Positions 1 through 8,844 of a DNA stretch of 43,622 bases are shown here, one piece after another. Positions within the stretch are counted from its first letter, which is position 1; the number at the start of each line of letters is the position of its first letter. The stretch is from Nanobdellota archaeon (lineage in GTDB: Archaea > Nanobdellota > Nanobdellia > Woesearchaeales > SM23-78). The translations under genes and the position numbers were made by a program. Where the stretch lies: contig JAHJQO010000028.1 in NCBI GenBank assembly GCA_018819305.1, positions 1-43,622 of the forward strand. Reading direction: 5' to 3'. The notes beneath the pieces are model-generated. The model made no database searches and was not told the DNA's origin. It was given only the letters and a program-made list of their open reading frames with translations.

Positions 1-37
1 ATAAAAGAAAAAGCATAAAATGAAACATTCTAAAAAC

Positions 38-73
38 AAAAAGTTACTTTTTCCAAGAAAAAAGTAACTTTTT
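38..73. repeat. Perfect 15-bp inverted repeat / hairpin (AAAAAGTTACTTTTT - CCAAGA - AAAAAGTAACTTTTT)
   Basis: Arms 38-52 and 59-73 are exact reverse complements; 6-nt loop. Confidence 0.85.
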
Positions 74-141
74 CAATAAAAATACGAATCCTTCCTATTA
101 AACCACAAAAGAATACAAAATCATTTAATGGATGGAGCCCA

Positions 142-154
142 CCTTACCGTAAGG
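142..154. promoter_or_regulatory. Odd palindrome CCTTAC-C-GTAAGG abutting TATA-like CTTATATA (155-162) upstream of the Cas4-like gene
   Basis: Exact 6+1+6 palindrome next to an AT-rich TATA-like box about 30 nt upstream of the ATG at 189. Confidence 0.45.
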
Positions 155-188
155 CTTATATACTCTTGTTTGGTTTTTTCTTATTACT

Positions 189-1040
189 ATGATTAGTGTT
201 AGCTTGCTCTCTAGTTATGAATACTGCGCACGAAAACTGTTCTTAGAGAAAGTTCTCAAGCTGATTGTTGTTCCAAGAGAAGCTGTTGTCAAGGGAAGCA
301 TAAGGCATGAAGTGCAGGAGAGAATCACCAAAGTTGATGAAGGCTTTGTCAAAAGCATAACAAAAGAAACAAGCTACAAAGAAGTTCTTGAAAATTATAA
401 AAAACTACATTCTAATGTTCTACAACAGAGCATTATAAAAAACAAAAACAAGCTCACAGAGTTAAAGATTCCTTTGAGTGATTTTTTCAAGGAATCGTGG
501 AACCGCCTTTTAATGGAAACAAAAGACAGGGCTTTTAATCTGCATAATTTTATCAAACAAAACAAGGTTTATGGTGAAGAGCTCTGGAAAGAGCTCAGTC
601 CAAAGATAAAAACAGAATATTATCTTCAGTCACATCAATTGATGCTAAAAGGAATGATTGACAGGCTTGAAATATTTGAAAACAAGCTTGTCAGAGAAGT
701 AGTTCCTTATGAACTAAAAACAGGCAGTGCTCCAAAAGAAGGTGTCTGGCCAGGCCACAAGCTTTAGACTGGTGCCTATATTATGCTTTTGGAAAAAAAC
801 AAAATGTTTGTAAGGGATGCTTATGTTAAATACTTAGACATTGGCGAAGCCAGAAATGTTGTTATGAATCCTTTCCTGGAGAAAAAAGTTATTGAAACCA
901 GAGACGCTGTTCTTGAATTGTTCAAAGGAGATGAATTACCAAATATCTGCGACAATAAGAATAAATGTACTTCTTGTCCTTTAAAAGAAAAGTGTTTTGA
1001 TGAGAAATTAATAAAACAGAAAATGTCTTTGCTCTCTTAA
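189..1040 (+). pseudogene. Cas4-like PD-(D/E)XK nuclease interrupted by an in-frame TAG (765-767)
   Basis: ORFs 189..767 and 783..1040 are in the same frame, separated only by TAG. Cas4 hallmarks: N-terminal SSYEYCARKLFLEKVL with one Cys, RHE, GMIDRLE, YELKTG, then [stop]TGAYIMLLEK, and C-terminal CDNKNKCTSCPLKEKC. Confidence 0.75.
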
Positions 1041-2089
1041 ACTCTAACCCTCAATCTCTTTACATGAGGACTTGCCTGCCAAAGCTGTTTTCTGTTCTTT
1101 TTTCCTGCTCTGACAACTGCTCCTTTGGCTTTCAACTCTCTAAGAGCTGCAGACGCTTTGGATTCAGAAACTTTAAAGCGTTTAACCAGGTCAGCTACTG
1201 ATTGAGAGCCTGTCATTAAGAAAATCAGCCATTCTCTTTGCTGTTTATTAAATCTTTTTTCAAAAGCCAATAGTTTTCTTTTTTTATCCTCTTTTTCAAG
1301 ATACACATAAGCATTGACATTGACTTTTTTGAGCTCTAAAATCTCTTTAGCACCCCAGTAAGTCACCAGATAAGTTGGATTTAGAAGCATTGGATTGTTA
1401 TTCTTAAATTTGTTGTAGTGAAAATCAAAAATATAATCTGCATATTCCAGCATTTTTCTTGGGTTGCCGTCTGCAGCAGCTACAATAAGATTAATCGCTT
1501 CATTATGCAGTTTGTTGTAATAATTGGTTTTGCCTATTTGAAGTCTGAGCTTAAGGATTTCCTTCATTTCCTCATCATCAAGTGTGGGAAGTAAAATAGT
1601 TCTGTTGCCAAGTCTTTCTTTAAATGCAGGCGTCACATTCTTAAGATATTTGCTAATCTGGGCAATTATTATACTCTTTATTTTTTTCTCATTAGGATTC
1701 TCCCATTTGGCTCTTGCATCAAGAATAATGTTCTGGTCAGTAGCCTGAAACTCATCAATTATAAGAACAGGTGTCTTAGAAGGAAAATTCTTAAGCCTGA
1801 TTTTATCAAAAAAGCTTCTTTTCTTCTTTAGTTCTTCTTCTAAATTAAAATGTTTTGGCATTTCCTGAGCATCCAGATAGATAAATTTGTGGTTTCTGAG
1901 GTTTTTCTGCACTCTCATAAGCAAAGAAGACTTGCCACTGCCTGTTAAACCATTAAGAAAGCATATTTCTCCCTTTAAAACATGATTAACCAGTTGCTCT
2001 TCTTGCCTTTCCAAGCCAATAAGTGCAGGATTGGGCCTTACATCTAATGGACTCTCTTTAAAACCAAGCTGGGCAAACCAAGTAGTCAT
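1037..2089 (-). CDS. AAA-type ATPase with C-terminal winged-helix-like region
   Basis: Walker A GLTGSGKSSLL, Walker B-like PVLIIDEF; C-terminal QSVADLVKRFKVSESKASAALRELKAKGAV resembles wHTH. Confidence 0.7.
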   Translation of the reverse strand: MTTWFAQLGFKESPLDVRPNPALIGLERQEEQLVNHVLKGEICFLNGLTGSGKSSLLMRVQKNLRNHKFIYLDAQEMPKHFNLEEELKKKRSFFDKIRLKNFPSKTPVLIIDEFQATDQNIILDARAKWENPNEKKIKSIIIAQISKYLKNVTPAFKERLGNRTILLPTLDDEEMKEILKLRLQIGKTNYYNKLHNEAINLIVAAADGNPRKMLEYADYIFDFHYNKFKNNNPMLLNPTYLVTYWGAKEILELKKVNVNAYVYLEKEDKKRKLLAFEKRFNKQQREWLIFLMTGSQSVADLVKRFKVSESKASAALRELKAKGAVVRAGKKNRKQLWQASPHVKRLRVRV

Positions 2090-2238
2090 ATATTCGTTTC
2101 TGACACAAGGATTATATAAATCTTACCTTAATAAGACTTAATAAGAGGCTCGTGAACAAAAACTTTATATACTCAACCAACTCAACAAACATTAGAAAAT
2201 ATTAGAATTTTCATGATTAATGTATAGGAGGGATTATT

Positions 2239-2502
2239 ATGGCTGAGGACGATAAGAAATTTTCAAAACAATTAATTGGAAAAACTGTTGTTTCTAAAAC
2301 TGGCAAGAGATTCGGAGAAGTAGGAGATATTGTATTTGAAACAGGCTCTGGGGAACTCATCCACATGGTCCTTCGAAATCCAACAAGTTACACAGAGCGA
2401 CTTGAGCTTGAAAGAAGCAAAGAAGGAGACTTATTAATACCTTTCAGTGCAGTCATTGCAATCGGAGATTTCATGGTTGTAGCTGAAGAAGATATAGTTT
2501 AA
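2239..2502 (+). CDS. PRC-barrel domain protein
   Basis: QLIGKTVVSKTGKRFGEVGDIVFETGSGEL...IPFSAVIAIGDFMVV; strong SD GGAGGG upstream of ATG. Confidence 0.75.
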   Translation: MAEDDKKFSKQLIGKTVVSKTGKRFGEVGDIVFETGSGELIHMVLRNPTSYTERLELERSKEGDLLIPFSAVIAIGDFMVVAEEDIV

Positions 2503-2521
2503 TTCTGTTTTTAAGAATTTT

Positions 2522-2540
2522 CAATAAGGTTTCCTTATTG
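2522..2540. terminator. Hairpin CAATAAGG-TTT-CCTTATTG downstream of the PRC-barrel gene
   Basis: Perfect 8-bp stem with TTT loop, followed by a T-rich tract. Confidence 0.4.
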
Positions 2541-2650
2541 TTAAAACTCTTTTATTTTATCTTGCTATTTATTTATATTCATTTATATTTACTATTCTGT
2601 TGTTATTTTGAGAATATTTATATTAAAATTAACATTTCCAAGTAAAAGAG

Positions 2651-5020
2651 GTGGTAAAGACGAATCTAAGGATAAAAGAATTAAGAGAGCAAAGCATTAA
2701 TGCGCATCCTTATATTGATTCTGAGAGAGCAAGACTCATCACAGAGTTCTATGAAAACAATGATTCAAAAACAATTTCAGAGCCTGTAAAAAGAGCTTTG
2801 GCATTCCAATACTTGCTTAATAACAAAACAATATGTATAAATAATAATGAAGTTATTGTTGGTGAAAGAGGTTCTGCACCAAAAGCAACACCAACATATC
2901 CTGAGATAACAGTTCACACTCTTGAAGACCTAGTGATTCTTGATACTCGAGAAAAAATTTCTTTTAAAGTTAATGAAAAAACAAAAGAATTTTATCACGA
3001 GAAAGTCGGTCCTTATTGGAAAGATAAATCCATAAGAGACAAAATATTCATTGAAATGAGTGAAGATTGGATTAATGCTTATGAAGCAGGAATATTTACT
3101 GAATTCATGGAGCAAAGAGCTCCAGGACACACTGTTCTCGGAGACAAAATATATAAACAAGGTTTGTGGGATATTCAAAAAGAAATAGATGCAAGTCTGC
3201 AAAAACTTGATTTTTTTAATGATCCTGAAGCATATAAGAAAAAAGAAGAATTAACAGCAATGCATGTTGCAGCAAGTTCTCTTATTGAATATGCAAGACG
3301 CCATTCTGAAAAAGCACTTAGATTGGCAAAAATAGAAAAAAACAAGGACAGAAAATCAGAATTAGAAGAAATAGCAAGGATTTGCACTCAGGTACCTGCG
3401 CGTACACCAAAGAGTTTTCATGAAGCACTGCAGTATTACTGGTTTGTGCATCTTGGAGTCATCACAGAACTCAACACATGGGATTCATTTAACCCTGGAA
3501 GGCTTGACCAACATCTTTATCCTTTTTACAAGCAAGGCCTCAAAGATGGAACTTTGACTGAAGAAAGTGCCAAAGAACTTCTACAGTCTTTCTGGGTGAA
3601 ATTCAATAACCAGCCAGCACCTCCAAAAGTAGGAGTTACAGCAGAAGAAAGCGGAACCTACACTGACTTCTGTCTTATTAATCTTGGTGGTGTGAAACAA
3701 GATGGTTCTGATGCTGTTAATGAATTATCATACCTCTTGCTTGATGTGATTGAAGAAATGCGAATTCTTCAGCCAAGTTCAATGGTACAAATAAGCAAGA
3801 AAAATCCTGAACAGTTCTTAAAAAGAGCATTAAAAATTGTAAAGACAGGTTTTGGCCAGCCTTCAATCTTCAACACAGATGTTATTGTTCAGGAACTTAT
3901 ACGACAGGGGAAAAGCATTGAAGATGCAAGAAATGGAGGGGCTAGTGGCTGTGTTGAAACAGGTGCTTTTGGCAAAGAAGCATATATACTCACTGGCTAT
4001 TTTAACATGCCTAAAGTTCTAGAAATCGCATTAAACAATGGTGTTGATCCTAGAACAGGAAAGCAAATTGGTTTGGAAACCGGAGACCCCAAATGTTTTC
4101 ATGAATTTGATGATTTGTTAAGTGCATATGAAAAACAAATCAAGCATTTTGTTGACATAAAAATCAAAGGAAGCAATATAATTGAAAGACTTTATGCAGA
4201 GCATTTGCCAACACCATTTATGTCCTTGCTCATCGATGACTGCATAAAAAATGGAAAAGATTATCATGATGGCGGAGCAAGATACAACACAAATTATATT
4301 CAGGGTGTGGGTGTTGGAACTATCACTGATACTTTGACATCCATCAAGCATAATGTGTTTGATAATAAAAATATTTCTTTGGATGAATTGCTGGATGTTC
4401 TAAAAAATGATTTTAAAGATAAAGAAGATATCAGACAGATGTTTTGGAATAAAACTCCAAAATATGGCAATGATGATGATTATGCAGATGATATTATGAA
4501 GTCTGTATTTGAGATTTACTTTAATGCTATTGATGGCAGACCTAATACAAAAGGCGGTCATTACAGAATAAATTTACTGCCTACAACTTGTCATGTTTAT
4601 TTTGGCAAAGTAACAGGAGCAACAGCAGATGGAAGAAAAGCAGAAGAGCCATTATCGGAAGGAGTATCGCCTGTGCAAGGCGCTGATAGAAAAGGTCCAA
4701 CTGCAGTTCTGAAATCAGTTGCTAAAATGGATCATGCAAGAACCGGCGGAACACTCCTCAACCAAAAGTTTACTCCACAAATCCTTGAAGATGAAACAGG
4801 TCTTGACAAAGTTGCAAATCTTGTAAGGTCTTATTTTGCAATGGACGGGCACCACATACAATTTAATGTTGTGGATGCAGACACACTCCTAAAAGCACAA
4901 AAAGAGCCAGACAAATACAGAGACCTCATAGTCAGGGTTGCTGGTTATAGTGATTATTTTGTTGACCTCAGCCCTGCGCTTCAGAATGAAATCATTCAAA
5001 GAACAGAGCATAAGGAATAA
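2651..5020 (+). CDS. hypD: Glycyl radical enzyme, probable trans-4-hydroxy-L-proline dehydratase (HypD-type, not the hydrogenase maturation protein)
   Basis: GTG start; thiyl Cys motif GGASGCVETG (C434, E436) and glycyl radical motif RVAGYSDYF (G765). Full-length resemblance to the clostridial HypD sequence as I recall it. Confidence 0.85.
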   Translation: MVKTNLRIKELREQSINAHPYIDSERARLITEFYENNDSKTISEPVKRALAFQYLLNNKTICINNNEVIVGERGSAPKATPTYPEITVHTLEDLVILDTREKISFKVNEKTKEFYHEKVGPYWKDKSIRDKIFIEMSEDWINAYEAGIFTEFMEQRAPGHTVLGDKIYKQGLWDIQKEIDASLQKLDFFNDPEAYKKKEELTAMHVAASSLIEYARRHSEKALRLAKIEKNKDRKSELEEIARICTQVPARTPKSFHEALQYYWFVHLGVITELNTWDSFNPGRLDQHLYPFYKQGLKDGTLTEESAKELLQSFWVKFNNQPAPPKVGVTAEESGTYTDFCLINLGGVKQDGSDAVNELSYLLLDVIEEMRILQPSSMVQISKKNPEQFLKRALKIVKTGFGQPSIFNTDVIVQELIRQGKSIEDARNGGASGCVETGAFGKEAYILTGYFNMPKVLEIALNNGVDPRTGKQIGLETGDPKCFHEFDDLLSAYEKQIKHFVDIKIKGSNIIERLYAEHLPTPFMSLLIDDCIKNGKDYHDGGARYNTNYIQGVGVGTITDTLTSIKHNVFDNKNISLDELLDVLKNDFKDKEDIRQMFWNKTPKYGNDDDYADDIMKSVFEIYFNAIDGRPNTKGGHYRINLLPTTCHVYFGKVTGATADGRKAEEPLSEGVSPVQGADRKGPTAVLKSVAKMDHARTGGTLLNQKFTPQILEDETGLDKVANLVRSYFAMDGHHIQFNVVDADTLLKAQKEPDKYRDLIVRVAGYSDYFVDLSPALQNEIIQRTEHKE

Positions 5021-5101
5021 AAAAATAACAGGAATAAACACAAGGAATGGTAAAGTTTATTAAACAGCACAAAATTCTTTTAACATATAATTAAAATAAA
5101 A

Positions 5102-6067
5102 ATGAAACAAGAAGACATTGCTATCTGGACTGAGAAATATAGACCTAAGGACTTTAGCGAGGTTAAGGGACAAAAAGAAATCGTAGAGAGGGTTGAGGCT
5201 TTTGTCAAGAAAAAAAACATGCCTCACTTGTTATTTGCAGGTCCGGCTGGTGTTGGAAAGACAACTCTTTCTCTTGTGATAGCAAGAAAGCTTTTTGGAG
5301 ACGGGTGGAGCAGTAATTTCTTAGAACTCAATGCATCTGATGAAAGAGGAATAGATGTTGTCAGGGTTAAAGTCAAGGATTTTGCAAGGACAAGAGCAAT
5401 AGGAGATGTTCCTTTTAAAATTATTTATCTTGATGAGTGCGATGCTCTTACAAAAGATGCTCAGCAGGCGCTCAGAAGAACAATGGAAAATTACACTCAA
5501 ACTTGCAGATTTATTCTCAGTTGCAATTATTCAAGCAAGATTCTTGATCCTATCCAGTCAAGATGCACTGTTTTCAGATTCAAGCCTTTGCCAAAAGAAG
5601 ATATTTTCAAAATCATTGACCAGATTGCAAAGCATGAAAAACTTTCTGTTGATGCCAAAGCAAAAGAAGCTTTGTTTGAAATCTGCAGAGGCGACTGCAG
5701 AAGACTTGAAAATATTATGCAGAGCAGTGCTGCTATTAAAGATAAAATTACAGAAGAGTTAATATATAGTGTTGCGAGTGCTGCCCAGCCAAAAGAAGTA
5801 AAAGATGTTTTGGAAAACTGCGTGAAAGGTGATTTCTCAGCTGCAAAAAACAAGCTACTGGACACAATGTTAAATCATGGTCTTTCAGGTCTGGATGCCA
5901 TCAAACAAATTCAGCAGGAAGTCTGGAAACTTAAAGAAGTTGATGGCAGAAAAAAGCTTGAGATGATAAAAGAGTGCGGCGAAGCAGAGTTCAGAATGGT
6001 GGAAGGCAGTGATGAGTTCATACAATTAGAAGCTTTGTTAAGTAAGTTTATTCTGATTAATTCTTAG
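5102..6067 (+). CDS. rfcS: Replication factor C small subunit (clamp loader)
   Basis: WTEKYRPKDFSEVKGQKEIVERV, Walker A AGPAGVGKTTL, LDECDALT, SRC motif. Confidence 0.95.
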   Translation: MKQEDIAIWTEKYRPKDFSEVKGQKEIVERVEAFVKKKNMPHLLFAGPAGVGKTTLSLVIARKLFGDGWSSNFLELNASDERGIDVVRVKVKDFARTRAIGDVPFKIIYLDECDALTKDAQQALRRTMENYTQTCRFILSCNYSSKILDPIQSRCTVFRFKPLPKEDIFKIIDQIAKHEKLSVDAKAKEALFEICRGDCRRLENIMQSSAAIKDKITEELIYSVASAAQPKEVKDVLENCVKGDFSAAKNKLLDTMLNHGLSGLDAIKQIQQEVWKLKEVDGRKKLEMIKECGEAEFRMVEGSDEFIQLEALLSKFILINS

Positions 6068-6549
6068 AATAATCCTAAGGCAGGAAACAGACCAAAAATT
6101 ATTTGGATTCCGATAAAAAACAGGTCTTTTCGAAATCTTTGTATAAAAGTACTTTCTTTTAAACTTATCTTCAGATAACTATAGACAAGCACTAAAACCC
6201 AGTTAGCAAAGAAAAAGGCAACTCCTAAAAAAATACTGATTTGAAATGCTATTAATAATCCTATTACATTACTAAGAAACGCATATCCTAAAATAAACAG
6301 AGTTGATGCAAATCCAGTCCATCTTTGAACATTATTGTGCTCTTGAGCAGTAATTAAGGATAATGTTGATGTGAGAAGCAGAGGAATTGCAATAACCAAT
6401 TGTGATGTTAAAAAAAAGTTGGTTTTCAAATATGCTGCCTGAAAAGATATAATGATAGCAAAAACAGTGATTGTGACAGATAATATGGTTCTGTTTAAGT
6501 ATAATCTGGCTACTGCTGAAGGAGAATTGATTTTTTTGTTCTTCTTCAC
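6064..6549 (-). CDS. Hypothetical multi-pass membrane protein
   Basis: 161-aa ORF with about four hydrophobic segments; convergent with rfcS. Confidence 0.55.
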   Translation of the reverse strand: MKKNKKINSPSAVARLYLNRTILSVTITVFAIIISFQAAYLKTNFFLTSQLVIAIPLLLTSTLSLITAQEHNNVQRWTGFASTLFILGYAFLSNVIGLLIAFQISIFLGVAFFFANWVLVLVYSYLKISLKESTFIQRFRKDLFFIGIQIIFGLFPALGLF

Positions 6550-6657
6550 GATACACCTCTTTTTATATATAAAATAAAAGAAGTTCTATTTATATTTTTG
6601 GAATAATAGAATCATACATACTGATTATATACTGATTATGTGGTAATTAAAAAAGAA

Positions 6658-7095
6658 TCAATAAGGAAACGTAGTAATATACATCCCTGTTACAAATCTT
6701 TGATGATTATTCATCCGTCTTGGTTCCAAAAGTCCTGGATTTCTGAAATATGCTTCATCTAAAGCATTATTTACATACATATGATTATTGTGGTCCATTA
6801 CAAAAGGGCCCCATCCAATAGTATTATACCTTCCATTACTTCGCACATAGTTAAGAGCTCCTGAGCCTGTATATGCATAATGTGGAATTCCTGAGTATTG
6901 AGAGCTATATATAGAATTCATATTTCCTGAATTATATCCATAATTATACTGTGCATAATAAGAAGGCCTGTTATATGAATAAGTTTGGACTCCAACAGGA
7001 TAATAATATGCAAAGATATTAGATGTCAGTAAGATTCCTATTAAAATTAATAATGCCAAGAATGCTAGACTTTTCGTTAATATTTTGCTGTTCAT
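6658..7095 (-). CDS. Small secreted Tyr/Asn/Gly-rich hypothetical protein
   Basis: N-terminal signal-like hydrophobic stretch followed by YYPVGVQTYSYNRPSYYAQYNYGYNSGN low-complexity region. Confidence 0.55.
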   Translation of the reverse strand: MNSKILTKSLAFLALLILIGILLTSNIFAYYYPVGVQTYSYNRPSYYAQYNYGYNSGNMNSIYSSQYSGIPHYAYTGSGALNYVRSNGRYNTIGWGPFVMDHNNHMYVNNALDEAYFRNPGLLEPRRMNNHQRFVTGMYITTFPY

Positions 7096-7155
7096 TTTTT
7101 AATATTATACTAAATTTTATATTAATAAAAAAAGAGTTTGAGCTTGCATTCATGC

Positions 7156-7623
7156 TTATACAACTCTGTATCTAGGTGCTTGCAGCTGATTCTTATGTAT
7201 TGACTCTGAATAACCTGTGCCTACACCATTATATGCAATTGTTCCTGGTCTTAAGTTGTAGTAGTTTCCTGGCTGTCCTGTATAACCAAACCACCCGCCA
7301 GTTCTTGCTTGTGGGTAATACTGACTTGCAAGGTTTTGTCTTGTTCTTGTAGTCCATATTGGCCCTGTAAAAATAGGCGCTCTTAGATTTGTCAAGAATG
7401 CAGCACTGTTTCCAAAGAATCCACCTTCAAAAGCAGGCATTGATGCATAAGCTCTGCCGCTTATTGATGGGTTAATTGGGTATGCATTGTTGTTGTATTG
7501 ATGCGCATATCTCCAGCCATAATATTGATTATTTGCTGAAACCATGCTTGCACAAAACAAAATGCCTAGAACAGCTACTCCGAGCAATAATATTTTTTTG
7601 TTCATTTTGCCCTTTTCCTCCAT
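7156..7623 (-). CDS. Small secreted Tyr/Asn/Gly-rich hypothetical protein
   Basis: Signal-like N-terminus (KKILLLGVAVLGILFCASMVSA); composition similar to the neighbouring ORF 6658..7095. Confidence 0.55.
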   Translation of the reverse strand: MEEKGKMNKKILLLGVAVLGILFCASMVSANNQYYGWRYAHQYNNNAYPINPSISGRAYASMPAFEGGFFGNSAAFLTNLRAPIFTGPIWTTRTRQNLASQYYPQARTGGWFGYTGQPGNYYNLRPGTIAYNGVGTGYSESIHKNQLQAPRYRVV

Positions 7624-7734
7624 AAATTCGATTAAATTAATTTTTATTATTACTTAAAAGTAAAGACATTCCATTTATAAAGTTTTCGATGTTTAACCAC
7701 GAAGAAGTAACAAAAAATAGTATTTATTAATTGA

Positions 7735-8775
7735 TTATGGATGGCTCTGTATAAGAATAGGCGCCTCTATAAATTCACCATACCTGTACCTAAGCCTGAC
7801 ATTAAGCAAATCTTCATAAACTCTCACATCAGGCCCCGCCTCATTAGTTAAGAAACATGTTAAAGTCAAAGGTGCACCCATAAACATCTTGATCTTGCCA
7901 TGCGCACCTCCTCCTGCAAGATGGTTGTCTAACCTCATACATTCAATACTATATGTATTTTCCTGAATAGGTTCAATAAACACTTCTAAAGCATATATTT
8001 CTGGATTTAACTCATCAAACCAACACATATCCATCATCATATTTCTTTCATCTCTGGAAAAAAAGACACCTGTACCCAGATGTTCAATAACAAAATTAAG
8101 CTGAATCATATTCCTGTTAATTGGAGCTTCTTCAACACGCGTAACATGAATAGGGCCTCCGCTATTGCCAACCGGCTTGTCACCAGACAAAGTACATATG
8201 CTGGCATCTTCCCAACTCTCAAGAACATCTTTTTTCATACAAAACTTTACAGTAGCTATGTTTTCATAATCATAACAAACCTCACCTCTAATAGTAAGTG
8301 CAATACTGTCAAAAACATCTGGCAAATAAGTGAGGTCGTCAAAACTAATAAAATTGATTTCACCAGGAAGAATAGTACCCTCAAAGTTTCGACTTGCAGA
8401 AGCAAGTTTTGCATCAAGCCTCTTTACTACATCTTGTTCTCTAAGATCAAAATTACGGTACATGATACCAGTCAATCTGGCAAATACAGTAGGATTATCA
8501 GTATCAGGACCAACATCAGATTCTCCTGCATTTTCCAGAGTAACAATAAAAGAAAAAGGTGTCAAGCCAGAATCTTGAATAACCTTGGGCGGCGCCCCAT
8601 CAACAAGACTAACTCTTAAACCCTCAGTACCTCCAAGAAAACCGCCTACTTCTTGAAGTTTTTTATCCCTTTTAGATTGGGTTCCATCATTAGGATTTGG
8701 TGCGCATGCATTAAAAAATAATAATCCTAAGAATATAATTAAGATTAAACATAATGAAAAAGATTTTCTAAGCAT
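7735..8775 (-). CDS. Putative lipoprotein, paralogous family member 1
   Basis: Signal peptide with lipobox-like FFNAC; modules GTEGLRVSLVDGAPP and GGPIHVTRVEEAP...NFVIEHLGTGVFF. Confidence 0.75.
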   Translation of the reverse strand: MLRKSFSLCLILIIFLGLLFFNACAPNPNDGTQSKRDKKLQEVGGFLGGTEGLRVSLVDGAPPKVIQDSGLTPFSFIVTLENAGESDVGPDTDNPTVFARLTGIMYRNFDLREQDVVKRLDAKLASASRNFEGTILPGEINFISFDDLTYLPDVFDSIALTIRGEVCYDYENIATVKFCMKKDVLESWEDASICTLSGDKPVGNSGGPIHVTRVEEAPINRNMIQLNFVIEHLGTGVFFSRDERNMMMDMCWFDELNPEIYALEVFIEPIQENTYSIECMRLDNHLAGGGAHGKIKMFMGAPLTLTCFLTNEAGPDVRVYEDLLNVRLRYRYGEFIEAPILIQSHP

Positions 8776-8844
8776 AAAAAAACCTCCTGGAAAAACAGAT
8801 GAAAAATAAAAAAATTAATTTCATTATAAGTCCATTAGTTTAAA

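Noticed and set aside
765-767. Pyrrolysine or global TAG recoding
   Set aside because: rfcS, rps8 and rpl24 appear to end at TAG with family-typical C-termini, so TAG acts as a normal stop; no pyl genes seen.
1-1040. CRISPR-Cas locus around the Cas4-like gene
   Set aside because: No repeat-spacer array and no other cas genes in the window; Cas4-like nucleases are often standalone in archaea.
1037-1040. Overlapping convergent stop codons (TTAA), also at 6064-6067 (TTAG)
   Set aside because: Common in compact archaeal genomes; not evidence of special regulation.
8080-8619. Plus-strand ORF of 179 aa antisense to a lipoprotein gene
   Set aside because: Lies entirely opposite a well-supported signal-peptide CDS with paralogs; no recognisable domain.
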